Assembly (NCBI GenBank): GCA_017545365.1 | Contig: JAFWOP010000098.1 | Location: forward strand, 39,504 to 103,503 | DNA: 64,000 nt | Source of the DNA: Bacteroidales bacterium | Lineage (GTDB): Bacteria; Bacteroidota; Bacteroidia; Bacteroidales; P3 | Direction of reading: 5' to 3' | Shown: positions 34,610 to 42,536 of the stretch, piece by piece | How the letters are laid out: each line of letters opens with the position of its first letter | Numbering within the stretch: the stretch's first letter is position 1 | Translations under genes and position numbers: made by a program | Notes under the pieces: generated by a model | What the model was told of the DNA's origin: nothing | Database searches by the model: none | What the model saw: the letters and a program-made list of their open reading frames with translations, nothing else

Positions 34610-35023
34610 ATGATAGAAACAAGAAATAAACTCTCCATCGAGACCAACAACTCCACCATGTCGGACTTGGTGTTCCTGCTGCTTGTTTTCTTCATGATGA
34701 CCTCCACGCTCATAAGCCCCAACGCCGTCAAGCTGCTGCTTCCCGAAAGCGGCAGCAAGACCATGGCCAAGCAGAACGTGACGGTCTATATCGACGAGAA
34801 CAACAACTTCCAAGTGGGCGACACCCCCACCGATGTAGAAGGTCTCCAGTCACTCATCGCCTCCGGCATCGAGCCCGGAATCTCCGATGCCTGTGTCGTA
34901 CTGCGCTCCGACAAGACTGTCGCCGTGCAGTATGTGGTCAATGTCATCGATGCCGTCAACGCCATCAACGAACAGACCGGCTCCAAACACAAGGTCATCC
35001 TCGCCACATCCCCAAAGAAGTAA
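34610..35023 (+). CDS. exbD: ExbD/TolR biopolymer transport protein
   Basis: A 137-residue single-pass protein. The N-terminal helix (MSDLVFLLLVFFMMTS) carries the essential Asp of the family, here in TMSDLVFLLLVF, and a periplasmic domain follows (VTVYIDENNNFQVGD; VVLRSDKTVAVQYVVNVIDA). It works with ExbB as the proton-driven motor. Length is typical. The next gene, encoding a TonB-like protein, follows after a second tandem repeat linker. Confidence 0.93.
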   Translation: MIETRNKLSIETNNSTMSDLVFLLLVFFMMTSTLISPNAVKLLLPESGSKTMAKQNVTVYIDENNNFQVGDTPTDVEGLQSLIASGIEPGISDACVVLRSDKTVAVQYVVNVIDAVNAINEQTGSKHKVILATSPKK

Positions 35024-35032
35024 TGTAAATCC

Positions 35033-35080
35033 CTAGTATTACTAGTACCACTAGAAATACTAGAAAAACTAGAATAACTA
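35033..35080 (+). repeat. 9-bp CTAG tandem repeat between exbD and tonB-like gene
   Basis: CTAG occurs at 35033, 35042, 35051, 35060 and 35069, exactly every nine bases, and a sixth partial unit merges with the start codon at 35080. The other five bases of each unit vary (A/T-rich). It occupies almost the whole 56-base linker. Confidence 0.85.
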
Positions 35081-35853
35081 TGAACCAAGAAGAGAAAAAC
35101 AAGATCATATCAGGCGGAGTCACAGCGGTAGTGCTGGGACTGATTCTGGTTATTTGTCTCGCGTTTGGTTACGACCCACCCGACCCGCCCATACCTGAAG
35201 AGGGTGTGGAGGTGAATCTAGGCAACAGCGACAACGGGTTTGGCAACAACCCGATGCCGGCTGCTTCTGAGGCTTCCAGCGCCCCACGTCCTGTGTCTGC
35301 CACCGAGCAGGTGTCGACTCAGAAAACCGAGTCCACCACTCCGATGCCCTCATCGGAGAAGCCCTCCACTGCAAAGACCGACAACACCACGCCCACCACC
35401 ACCAAACCCGAACCTCCCAAAGAGCCGGAAATCAACAAGAATGCCCTATTCAACGGTAGCCGTTCGAGCAACAAGAACAAGAATGGCGGCAGCGAGGGCA
35501 AGACCTACGGCTCGGGCAACCAGGGCAAGGAAGGCGGCGACCCCAACAGCAACCGCTATGATGGCACACCCGGAAAAGGCGGTGCAGGTTTCAGCCTTGC
35601 AGGCCGCAGCGCCCGTGCCCTTCCTTCCCCCAACACCAACACCAACAAGGAAGGCAAAGTGGTGGTGAAGATATGGGTTGACCGAGGTGGCAACGTCACC
35701 CAGACCAGCGCCCCGGAAAAGGGTTCTACTCTTACCGACCAGGCACTCGTCAATCAGGCCAAGACTGCTGCCATGAAGGCCAAGTTCAGCCCCAAAGAAG
35801 ATGCACCGGAAGTGCAGACCGGCACCATCACCTACGTGTTCCGTAACAATTGA
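35080..35853 (+). CDS. TonB-like energy transducer
   Basis: A 257-residue protein with one N-terminal membrane helix (VTAVVLGLILVICLAFGY), a long Pro/Ser/Thr/Lys-rich spacer (40-190) with Gly-Asn runs, and a TonB-type C-terminal domain starting VVVKIWVDRGGNV and ending TITYVFRNN. It would carry energy from ExbBD to outer-membrane receptors. The spacer is longer in Gly/Asn than usual but otherwise normal. The S4 gene follows by four bases. Confidence 0.86.
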   Translation: MNQEEKNKIISGGVTAVVLGLILVICLAFGYDPPDPPIPEEGVEVNLGNSDNGFGNNPMPAASEASSAPRPVSATEQVSTQKTESTTPMPSSEKPSTAKTDNTTPTTTKPEPPKEPEINKNALFNGSRSSNKNKNGGSEGKTYGSGNQGKEGGDPNSNRYDGTPGKGGAGFSLAGRSARALPSPNTNTNKEGKVVVKIWVDRGGNVTQTSAPEKGSTLTDQALVNQAKTAAMKAKFSPKEDAPEVQTGTITYVFRNN

Positions 35854-35857
35854 TGAT

Positions 35858-36235
35858 ATGGACGAGCCAATAAGAATAGACAAATATCTGTGGGCTGTGC
35901 GGCTCTATAAGACGCGCAGCCTAGCCACAGAAGCCTGCCGTTGCGGACATGTGCGCATGAATGGACAGCCCGTCAAGGCCTCCCACGAGATAAAGGTAGG
36001 CGAAGTGTATGAACTGTCAATTGAACAGCTCCACAAAGTTATCGAAGTCAAACAACTGCTCGGCAACAGGGTAGGAGCGAAGCTTGTGGAGAACTACATG
36101 CTCGACCGCACACCGCGAGAAGAATACGAGCGCATCCAGATGGTGCGCCAGTACGCCTTCGAGAAACGCGACCGAGGCTCCGGCCGCCCCACCAAGCGCG
36201 AACGCCGCGACATAGAGGAATTTAAATATAAATAG
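35858..36235 (+). CDS. S4-domain RNA-binding protein (HslR-like)
   Basis: A 125-residue protein with an N-terminal S4 domain (RIDKYLWAVRLYKTRSLATE; GHVRMNGQPVKASHEIKVG) and a basic C-terminus (RPTKRERRDIEEF). It matches the HslR/Hsp15 family, which binds stalled 50S subunits carrying tRNA-nascent peptide and helps recycle them. The start at 35858 follows the tonB-like stop by four bases; longer readings lie in the tonB-like frame region and are rejected. Confidence 0.88.
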   Translation: MDEPIRIDKYLWAVRLYKTRSLATEACRCGHVRMNGQPVKASHEIKVGEVYELSIEQLHKVIEVKQLLGNRVGAKLVENYMLDRTPREEYERIQMVRQYAFEKRDRGSGRPTKRERRDIEEFKYK

Positions 36236-36236
36236 T

Positions 36237-36300
36237 CCTAGGCTATCCTAGGATTGCCTAGGACAGCCTAGGGTAGCCTAGGACAGCCTAGGATTTCTAG
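36237..36300 (+). repeat. 10-bp CCTAGG tandem repeat between S4 gene and sigma factor gene
   Basis: CCTAGG starts at 36237, 36247, 36257, 36267, 36277 and 36287, exactly every ten bases, with variable four-base spacers; a final CTAG lies at 36297. Each CCTAGG is its own reverse complement. It begins two bases after the S4 stop. Confidence 0.88.
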
Positions 36301-36361
36301 AAATAATCCCAGCTCCCTGCAATAAATCACACATTAAATATACATAATAACAGATTCGAGA

Positions 36362-36892
36362 ATGAACGAAGAAGAGGTCATACGCGACATATTGGCAGGC
36401 AATGTCAACCGCTATGAAGAGATAGTGAAGGAATACCAGACTATCGTCGCCAACCTTTGCTTCAAGATAGGAGGCGCAGGTATTGACATACAGGAGATGA
36501 CGCAGCAAGTGTTTGTGGAATTGTACCTTGCACTACCCCGTTTCAAGTTCAAGTCGAAACTGAGTACATTCATTTACCGTCTCACCGTCAACGTCGTTTG
36601 CAAGGAATTGAAATACCGCAAACGTTGGGTGACCCCTACCGAGGACATCGTAGCCCCCGAAGCCCCCTCCAACGACTACAATATCGAGCAGCAGATTATC
36701 CGCAACGAACAGTCACGCCAGCTCCACCAAGCCCTTGGCAAACTCCACCACGAACAGCGTACAGCCTTGGTGCTCTACACGTTCAACAACTTCTCCTACA
36801 ACGACATCGCCGATGTAATGCAATGCACCACCGCCAAAGTGGAATCCCTCATCTTCCGTGCCCGCAAGAACCTCAAGAAGATGCTAAGTTAG
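36362..36892 (+). CDS. ECF-type RNA polymerase sigma factor
   Basis: A 176-residue sigma-70 family protein with region 2 (about 15-80: EEIVKEYQTIVANLCFKI, FKSKLSTFIYRLTVNVVCKE) and region 4 (about 115-170: YNDIADVMQCTTAKVESLIF, a helix-turn-helix). No regions 1 or 3 are present, as in ECF factors. It is followed by a small membrane protein gene likely to encode its partner or anti-sigma. The signal it answers to is not evident. Confidence 0.88.
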   Translation: MNEEEVIRDILAGNVNRYEEIVKEYQTIVANLCFKIGGAGIDIQEMTQQVFVELYLALPRFKFKSKLSTFIYRLTVNVVCKELKYRKRWVTPTEDIVAPEAPSNDYNIEQQIIRNEQSRQLHQALGKLHHEQRTALVLYTFNNFSYNDIADVMQCTTAKVESLIFRARKNLKKMLS

Positions 36893-36958
36893 CCGAAGAC
36901 AAAGACCATACAGAGACTAATAACTGAACGACTCTTTTACACAACAAGATAAACAACA

Positions 36959-37291
36959 ATGACTATGACAGACAACGACATACTACAACAGATACGCGAC
37001 ATGCGCTACCCCCACACCGTCGACGTGGTCGACCAGGTGATGGAACAGGTGCGGAACAAACCGCTCCTAGTACCTCGTCACGCCCACGGGACCAACCTCC
37101 GCCGCATAGCCACAGCAGTGGCCGCGTGCCTCCTGCTGGCCGTCGGTGTCAATTTCGCCCTCCTCTACACCCATGATTACAACGAAGCCCAAATAGGCAA
37201 TATGATAGCCGACGTGTATGCATTCCATGCCGACTATGGTTCTTCCGCCGACTCCTACAGCGATTTGGGAGCAATCGTTTCGTTTTACTAA
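36959..37291 (+). CDS. Small single-pass membrane protein, possible anti-sigma factor
   Basis: A 110-residue protein with a cytoplasmic N-terminus (about 45 residues with IRDMRYPHTVDVVDQVMEQV), one membrane helix (IATAVAACLLLAVGVNFALL) and a short outside tail. This layout and its place right after an ECF sigma gene suggest an anti-sigma role, but no zinc-binding HxxxCxxC motif is present. It starts 66 bases after the sigma gene. Confidence 0.5.
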   Translation: MTMTDNDILQQIRDMRYPHTVDVVDQVMEQVRNKPLLVPRHAHGTNLRRIATAVAACLLLAVGVNFALLYTHDYNEAQIGNMIADVYAFHADYGSSADSYSDLGAIVSFY

Positions 37292-37335
37292 CACCCCATA
37301 CTAAACAATCCCCAACAACCACAAAACAATACGCC

Positions 37336-37833
37336 ATGAAAAGAACACTCGCAATCGTAATGATGCTCATCACCTGCTTTGTGCTGCAAGCCCAGCCAGG
37401 ACAGGACCGCGAACGCAGGGCCAAAGAGCCGCCTAAGATTGAAGAGATGGTCAGCGACCTCTCACCCATGCAGAAGAAACGCCTCACCACCGTCATGGAA
37501 AACAGCCGCAAAGAGGTGGACAAGCTGCAGGCCGAGCTCGACAACGTGCGCAACCAAATACGCTCCCTTATGGATAAAGACGGCGACAACACCGAGCAGC
37601 TCTTCCCGCTCTTCGACCGGGAGTCCGACCTGCGTGCCGAAATATCCAAAGAGATGTACCGCACTCGCCAACAAATCGACAAGATACTGACCAAAGAACA
37701 GCTGACAGAATTCCGCAAACGCTGCAAAGCCGACCAAAAGAATCATAAAAAAGGCAGTCCCTCCCTCGCTCCAAAGAAGGACGACGGCTCTGGCACCCCG
37801 GCAGACAAACCTCGCCGTGCCAAACGCAGCTAA
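37336..37833 (+). CDS. Spy/LTXXQ-like periplasmic helical protein
   Basis: A 165-residue exported protein with signal peptide MKRTLAIVMMLITCFVLQAQ and an all-helical mature part (40-130) of charged heptads (MQKKRLTTVMENSRKEVDKL, ILTKEQLTEFRKRC). It resembles the Spy/CpxP group of periplasmic chaperones, including a second LTXEQ-like element (LTKEQL). The tail is Lys/Pro-rich. With the sigma and membrane protein genes upstream it may form an envelope-stress module; a hairpin terminator follows. Confidence 0.65.
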   Translation: MKRTLAIVMMLITCFVLQAQPGQDRERRAKEPPKIEEMVSDLSPMQKKRLTTVMENSRKEVDKLQAELDNVRNQIRSLMDKDGDNTEQLFPLFDRESDLRAEISKEMYRTRQQIDKILTKEQLTEFRKRCKADQKNHKKGSPSLAPKKDDGSGTPADKPRRAKRS

Positions 37834-37869
37834 ATGACGTAAGCCTCGTAATGTAGTTTTGTTAATAGT

Positions 37870-37905
37870 AGTTCCTGCCCTTGATTGGCGGGAACTGCGC
37901 TTTTA
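37870..37905 (+). terminator. Terminator after the sigma-factor module
   Basis: Arms AGTTCCTGCC (37870-37879) and GGCGGGAACT (37887-37896) form a ten-base stem with one G:U and a seven-base loop, followed by GCGCTTTTATT. It is 37 bases past the stop of the Spy-like gene. Confidence 0.8.
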
Positions 37906-38092
37906 TTCACCCCGAATTCATCGCAACAATGCCCTTCACTTTCCCTTCAGTTTCCTTTTAGTTACTTTTTTATATCTACTTTTATTTAGATGATAGAATT
38001 AAAAGGCAGAAAAAAACGTAAGAAACGATAGTGTAAAATGTGAAAAAAGAGGGTGACTGCTGTTTTATTTCTGATAAAAGAGTTTTTTTTTG

Positions 38093-38100
38093 TATCTTTG
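38093..38100 (+). promoter_or_regulatory. Bacteroidetes -7 box for the putative sulfonolipid operon
   Basis: TATCTTTG matches the consensus, 63 bases upstream of the first ATG at 38164. An eight-T run sits just upstream of it; a -33 TTTG is not clear. Confidence 0.6.
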
Positions 38101-38163
38101 CAAGTGATAAATTTGTGCTATTTGGCGTAAATCGTTGATTAGAAATAATAAATACTAAACAGG

Positions 38164-39423
38164 ATGAAAGATATATTTGAACGTATCAAAGAATCTACTG
38201 GCGGTCCGTTGGGCCAGTACCAAAAATATGCTGACGGCTATTTTTATTTCCCCAAGCTCGAGGGCGAGCTGGGTCCCGAGATGGTATTCAACGGCAAGAA
38301 GGTACTGAACTGGAGTTTGAACAACTATCTGGGTCTGGCCAACAACCCCGAAGTGCGCGCAGCCGATGAGGAGGGTGCCCGCCGTTGGGGGCTGGCATAC
38401 CCGATGGGTGCCCGTATGATGAGCGGCAACACCTCGCTGCATGAGGAGGTGGAGGCCATGCTCTGCGAGTATACCCACAAGAAGTACGGCTACCTGCTCA
38501 ACTTCGGCTACCAAGGACAAATCAGTATCCTCGACACCATGGTTACCCTGCGCGACGTCATCGTCTATGACAGCGAGGCTCACGCCTGCCTAATCGACGG
38601 TTTCCGCGTGACTGGTGCCAAGCGTTTCAAATATCAGCACAACGACATTGAGAGCCTGCGCAAGCAGCTGAAGCAGGCTACCGCCTTGGCCGAGAAGCAG
38701 GGCGGCGGCATCTTGGTTGCCACCGAGGGTGTGTATGGTATGGAAGGCGACCTGGGCGCACTGGACAAGATTGCCGCCCTGAAGAAAGAGTTCAACTTCC
38801 GTCTGCTCATCGACGACGCCCATGGTATGGGCGTGATGGGTCCCGAAGGCCGTGGTACTCACACCCACTTCCATTGCGAGGACGAAATCGACCTCTATTT
38901 CTGCGCCTTTGCCAAGACGATGGCCATCATCGGCGGCTTCATCGGCTGCAACGACCCCGACATCATCACCTACCTCCGCATGAACATGCGCAGCCAGATT
39001 TACGCCAAGAGCCTGCCCATGCCCATTGTGTATGGTGTGAAACGCCGTCTGGAGATTATCAACCAGCATCCCGAATTCCGTGAGAAGTTGTGGGAGGTGG
39101 CCAACCATCTGCAACACTCGTTGCAGGCCGAGGGCTTCAACACAGGTGTCACAGAGTCGCCCATCACCCCGGTCTTCTTCCCTGGCGATGTGAACCAGGG
39201 CACCAACGTGGTGGTTGACCTGCGCGAGAACTACGGCATCTTCTGCTCCATCGTGGTCTACCCTGTGGTGCCTAAGGGCCAGATTATGCTCCGTATCATC
39301 CCCACCGCAGTTCACACCATGGAAATGGCCAACCGCACCATCGAGGTGTTCAAGGAGGTCAAGAAGAAACTGGACGCCGGCGAGTACAACAAGCCGATGC
39401 CCGTGATGAGGATTAAGAAATGA
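38164..39423 (+). CDS. Alpha-oxoamine synthase family acyltransferase, probable cysteate acyltransferase
   Basis: A 419-residue PLP enzyme of the alpha-oxoamine synthase family (8-amino-7-oxononanoate synthase, serine palmitoyltransferase). Key residues: LNNYLGLANNP at the N-terminus, DSEAHACLIDG, DDAHGMGVMG, and the PLP-binding Lys251 in FAKTMAIIGG. Family members condense an acyl thioester with an amino acid. The next gene, overlapping by four bases, encodes a threonine-synthase-like protein resembling cysteate synthase, and a reductase gene follows. So I infer that this enzyme joins an acyl-ACP/CoA to cysteate as the first step of sulfonolipid (capnine) synthesis. Serine as substrate (sphingolipid route) is the main alternative. 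Confidence 0.7.
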   Translation: MKDIFERIKESTGGPLGQYQKYADGYFYFPKLEGELGPEMVFNGKKVLNWSLNNYLGLANNPEVRAADEEGARRWGLAYPMGARMMSGNTSLHEEVEAMLCEYTHKKYGYLLNFGYQGQISILDTMVTLRDVIVYDSEAHACLIDGFRVTGAKRFKYQHNDIESLRKQLKQATALAEKQGGGILVATEGVYGMEGDLGALDKIAALKKEFNFRLLIDDAHGMGVMGPEGRGTHTHFHCEDEIDLYFCAFAKTMAIIGGFIGCNDPDIITYLRMNMRSQIYAKSLPMPIVYGVKRRLEIINQHPEFREKLWEVANHLQHSLQAEGFNTGVTESPITPVFFPGDVNQGTNVVVDLRENYGIFCSIVVYPVVPKGQIMLRIIPTAVHTMEMANRTIEVFKEVKKKLDAGEYNKPMPVMRIKK

Positions 39424-40640
39424 AATACCAGTTAAGATGTAAAAAGTGTGGCAAAGTCATTCCTGACTTTGCCACATGGTTTCAGCAAGACCAGAAGTGC
39501 GACTGCGGCTCCGGCTATGCCGAGGTGGAATACTTGGAGCTGCCCCAGTTCCCGCCCCAAGGCGCGGCAACGGATAGCTTTCAGGACTACTATTTCGACT
39601 TCCTGCCTCTGACCCGTCGCGAGAATGTGGTCAGCTTTGGTGAAGGCATGGTAGCCATCGAGCGGTGGCCCCACCTCGAAGCTGCCGCCAAGGAGATGGG
39701 GGTGGACTGCCAAGTGTATGTCTGCCGCAACGACCAAAACCGAGGCAGTGGCACCTTCAAGGACATCAGCGCCGCGTTGGCTGCCTCCGTGTTGAATGAG
39801 CAGGGGGTAAAAGATTACTGCCTGGCGTCGACGGGGAATGCTGGTACAGCCTTTGCCACCTATCTGGCCAAGGCGGGCATACGGTTCACCCAGTTTGCCC
39901 CTTCGTTTATGGATGCCGCCTCAGCCGAGGCCATCCGACAGGCGGGACAGACATTGGTGGTGTCCAAAGGCGGCTATGGCGATGCCAAGGCCGAAGCGGC
40001 CGACTTCCACAAGAACCATCATGTGCTGATTAGTGGCGGCAACACCGACCCGCTGCGCATCGAGTCGAAGCGGACGTTGGTGTTCGAGTGCCTCCGTCAG
40101 ATGGGAACCCTGCCGACGGTGTATATGCAGGCCGTGGCAGGCGGCACCAGCCCGCTGGCATTCGAGAAGGGCTTCCGCGACTTGTGCGGGATGATGCCTG
40201 ACAAGAGTTATCAGCTGCCCCGCATGATGCTGGTGCAACAAGACGAATGCGACCCGATGGTCACCGCATGGGAGAAGGCCACGGCGGCCGGTTTCCCCGA
40301 AGGATGGGAACACCAGTATGAGGCCAAGAAGGACATGCACACACGTATCGGCATCCTCACCGCTGCCAACCCGGGCAACTATCCCTTGGTGGCGCCGCTG
40401 GTGAAGAATACCGACGGCACATTTATCCGCATTAAGGAATCGGAACTTCCGCAATATGGCTGTACTATGCTCGACAAGCAGGGTGTACTGATGGGTCCAG
40501 CGTCGGTTGTTTGCTATGCCGGTTACTTCGAGGCGCTGCGCCAAGGTCATATCCACAATGGCGACAAGGTGCTGCTCAACACAGGCGAAGGCTGCGACAG
40601 GTCGCAGTGGTTCGATGATGAAGTGAGAAGTAAGAGTTAG
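39420..40640 (+). CDS. Threonine-synthase-family PLP enzyme, probable cysteate synthase
   Basis: A 406-residue fold-type II PLP enzyme. The N-terminus carries a CxxC and a CxC (C7, C10, C27, C29), suggesting a zinc ribbon, and Lys114 in GSGTFKDISAA is the PLP-binding residue; ASTGNAGTAFATYL and the C-terminal GEGCDRS complete the motif set. Cysteate synthase of methanogens is an evolved threonine synthase relative that makes cysteate from O-phosphoserine and sulfite. True threonine synthase is the alternative, but threonine synthases are rarely encoded next to acyltransferases. ATGA overlap with the upstream acyltransferase gene argues for coupled roles. Confidence 0.7.
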   Translation: MKYQLRCKKCGKVIPDFATWFQQDQKCDCGSGYAEVEYLELPQFPPQGAATDSFQDYYFDFLPLTRRENVVSFGEGMVAIERWPHLEAAAKEMGVDCQVYVCRNDQNRGSGTFKDISAALAASVLNEQGVKDYCLASTGNAGTAFATYLAKAGIRFTQFAPSFMDAASAEAIRQAGQTLVVSKGGYGDAKAEAADFHKNHHVLISGGNTDPLRIESKRTLVFECLRQMGTLPTVYMQAVAGGTSPLAFEKGFRDLCGMMPDKSYQLPRMMLVQQDECDPMVTAWEKATAAGFPEGWEHQYEAKKDMHTRIGILTAANPGNYPLVAPLVKNTDGTFIRIKESELPQYGCTMLDKQGVLMGPASVVCYAGYFEALRQGHIHNGDKVLLNTGEGCDRSQWFDDEVRSKS

Positions 40641-40667
40641 TGTATCGCGACCCAAATCAAAAGAGTC

Positions 40668-41465
40668 ATGCTTTTTAACAACAAGATAGTATGGATTACG
40701 GGAGCCTCGTCAGGAATTGGCGAGGCTACCGCTTATCGTTTCGCACGTGAGGGTGCCCGTCTGATATTGACTGCGCTGGAGGATGACCTGCTGGAGAGGG
40801 TGGCAGAGCGTTGCAAAGAACTTGGGGCACCCGATGCCAAGGCACTGCCGTTTGACATTTCGCAGACCGACCAGCTGGACGGTCTGGCCGAACAGGCCTG
40901 GAACACCTTTGGCCACATCGATATCTTCTACAACAACGCCGGCATCAGCCAGCGCGGCACCACGGTGGAGACCGAGATGAGGGTGTTCCGCAAGGTGATG
41001 GACATCGATTTCTATGCCCCGGTGGTGCTGACGAAGAGCGTCCTGCCGCGTATGATAGGGCAGGGGGGCGGCCAGCTGGTGGTGACTACCAGCATAGCCG
41101 GATGCTTCGGTTTTCCGATGCGCTGTGCCTATTCGTCGGCCAAACATGCCCTCTATGGCTTCTTCGAAACCGTTCAGGCAGAATATTATAAGGACAATAT
41201 CCGTGTCACCATTGTCTGCCCGGGTCGTGTGCAGACCAATATCTCCATTCATGCGTTGGAGAAGGACGGAAGCCAGCACGGAAAGATGGATGCCGGACAG
41301 GCGGGCGGTGTCACGCCCCAACAGGCGGCCGACCGCATCGTAAAGGCGGTTTACCGCAAGCGTCGTGAAGTATTGGTAGGCCGCAAAGAGTTGTTGATGG
41401 CCTATATCAAACGCTTCTTTCCCGGACTGTGTGCCCGACTGGCACGCAAGGTCAAAGCGATGTGA
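40668..41465 (+). CDS. Short-chain dehydrogenase, probable 3-keto lipid reductase
   Basis: A 265-residue SDR with a Rossmann motif TGASSGIG (11-18), NNAG (89-92) and the catalytic Ser142, Tyr155 and Lys159 (YSSAK). A C-terminal hydrophobic-basic tail (MAYIKRFFPGLCARLARKVK) suggests membrane association, as in 3-ketosphinganine reductases. In the operon it would reduce the 3-keto product of the acyltransferase to the amino-alcohol (capnine-like) form. It lies 27 bases after the cysteate-synthase-like gene, and its tail overlaps the convergent redox operon by 14 bases. Confidence 0.75.
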   Translation: MLFNNKIVWITGASSGIGEATAYRFAREGARLILTALEDDLLERVAERCKELGAPDAKALPFDISQTDQLDGLAEQAWNTFGHIDIFYNNAGISQRGTTVETEMRVFRKVMDIDFYAPVVLTKSVLPRMIGQGGGQLVVTTSIAGCFGFPMRCAYSSAKHALYGFFETVQAEYYKDNIRVTIVCPGRVQTNISIHALEKDGSQHGKMDAGQAGGVTPQQAADRIVKAVYRKRREVLVGRKELLMAYIKRFFPGLCARLARKVKAM

Positions 41466-42480
41466 TGATTTCGTAGGCGGCAGAGCGTCCGTCGTTGATG
41501 GAGTCGCTCAGCGTCATGGGTCGCTTGCAGGCACCAGCGACGAAGAGTCCGCGTGCCGAGGTCCGGCAGTCGCGCAGATGAGGGTCGGCCGACTGTGCAA
41601 AGCCGTATTCGCCGCAGATGTGGCACATGGTCGAAAGTTGGCGTGTGCCCTGTGAGGCCTCCATACCCACCATGAGCACCAGCAGGTCGCTGGTCATCTT
41701 CAGCGGTCGACCCAAGAGGGTGTCTTCGGCCTTGATTTGCACACGTCCGTCGAATGTGCCGCTGGCTTCGGAAATGCGGCCTCGGACGAAGTTGATGTCA
41801 TAGTCCTGCTGGGCAGTGCGGTACATCTCCTCGAAATGCTGCCCCCACATGCGCAGGTCCATGTAGAAGAGGTACACCTCGCAGTCGGGGAGGAGTTTCT
41901 TTGCCTCGATGGCCTGTTTCACTGCCGTCACACAGCAGAGCTTGGAGCAGTAGTGGTTGCCCGATTTCTCGTCGCGCGACCCCACGCACTGCAGGAACAC
42001 GATACGTTTGGGTTTCTCGCCGATGGTGTTGACGATGTTTTTCTCACGTATCATCTTCTCCATCTCCAGTGAGGTATGCACGCCGGGGTAGATGCCGTAG
42101 CCCAATTCCTCTTTGCGGTGGGCGTCGAAAGGGGTGTAGCCCGTGGCCAAAAGCACCATATCGTATAGTTCGTCGTTGACCTTCCATACAGGGGTGCCGG
42201 CAAGGTTTTCTTCTTGGAATCCGGCGATGAAGGAGGGTATCAGTTGTGTTACCTCAGTATTGTAGCGGAGGGTGATGAGAGGGTTGTCGAGTTTGGCACA
42301 GAGGGCTGCGGCTACCTCGTCGGCAGATGCAAAGTTTGGGAAAAGGAATGCCTTGTCGGTGATGTTGGCCAGCGGCTGGGGATTCTTCTCATAGAGGGTC
42401 ACCGGGCACTGGTGTGCGGCAAGCATGGCGGCGGCTTCTATACCGGCGGGGCCGGCTCCTAGGATGGCGATTTTCTTCAT
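41452..42480 (-). CDS. HdrA-like FAD-dependent oxidoreductase
   Basis: A 342-residue flavoprotein with an N-terminal dinucleotide motif (AILGAGPAGIEAAAML), a second nucleotide-binding region (DMVLLATGYTP) and the HdrA signature FLQCVGSRDEKSG followed by HYCSKLCC, which binds an iron-sulfur cluster. It lacks the extra ferredoxin domains of full-length methanogen HdrA. In HdrA proteins FAD splits an electron pair; here it may accept electrons from ferredoxin or NADH and pass them to the HdrB and HdrC partners encoded just upstream in the same operon. Its substrate is unknown. Confidence 0.75.
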   Translation of the reverse strand: MKKIAILGAGPAGIEAAAMLAAHQCPVTLYEKNPQPLANITDKAFLFPNFASADEVAAALCAKLDNPLITLRYNTEVTQLIPSFIAGFQEENLAGTPVWKVNDELYDMVLLATGYTPFDAHRKEELGYGIYPGVHTSLEMEKMIREKNIVNTIGEKPKRIVFLQCVGSRDEKSGNHYCSKLCCVTAVKQAIEAKKLLPDCEVYLFYMDLRMWGQHFEEMYRTAQQDYDINFVRGRISEASGTFDGRVQIKAEDTLLGRPLKMTSDLLVLMVGMEASQGTRQLSTMCHICGEYGFAQSADPHLRDCRTSARGLFVAGACKRPMTLSDSINDGRSAAYEIITSL

Positions 42481-42502
42481 CTTTTACTTTATTATTTTCA
42501 GG

Positions 42503-42524
42503 CTAGGATTACTAGTATTGCTAG
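42503..42524 (-). repeat. 9-bp CTAG tandem repeat between hdrA-like and hdrB-like genes
   Basis: CTAG starts at 42503, 42512 and 42521, exactly nine bases apart. The linker is 56 bases. It matches the pattern of the linkers in the exbBD-tonB operon on the other strand. Confidence 0.7.
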
Positions 42525-42536
42525 GCTGATGGAGTT

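Larger units (their letters stand above)
37834..38163. other. Intergenic region before the lipid operon
   Basis: The 330-base gap holds the terminator at 37870-37905, an A/T-rich run, and the -7 box of the downstream operon at 38093. No gene is apparent. Confidence 0.6.
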
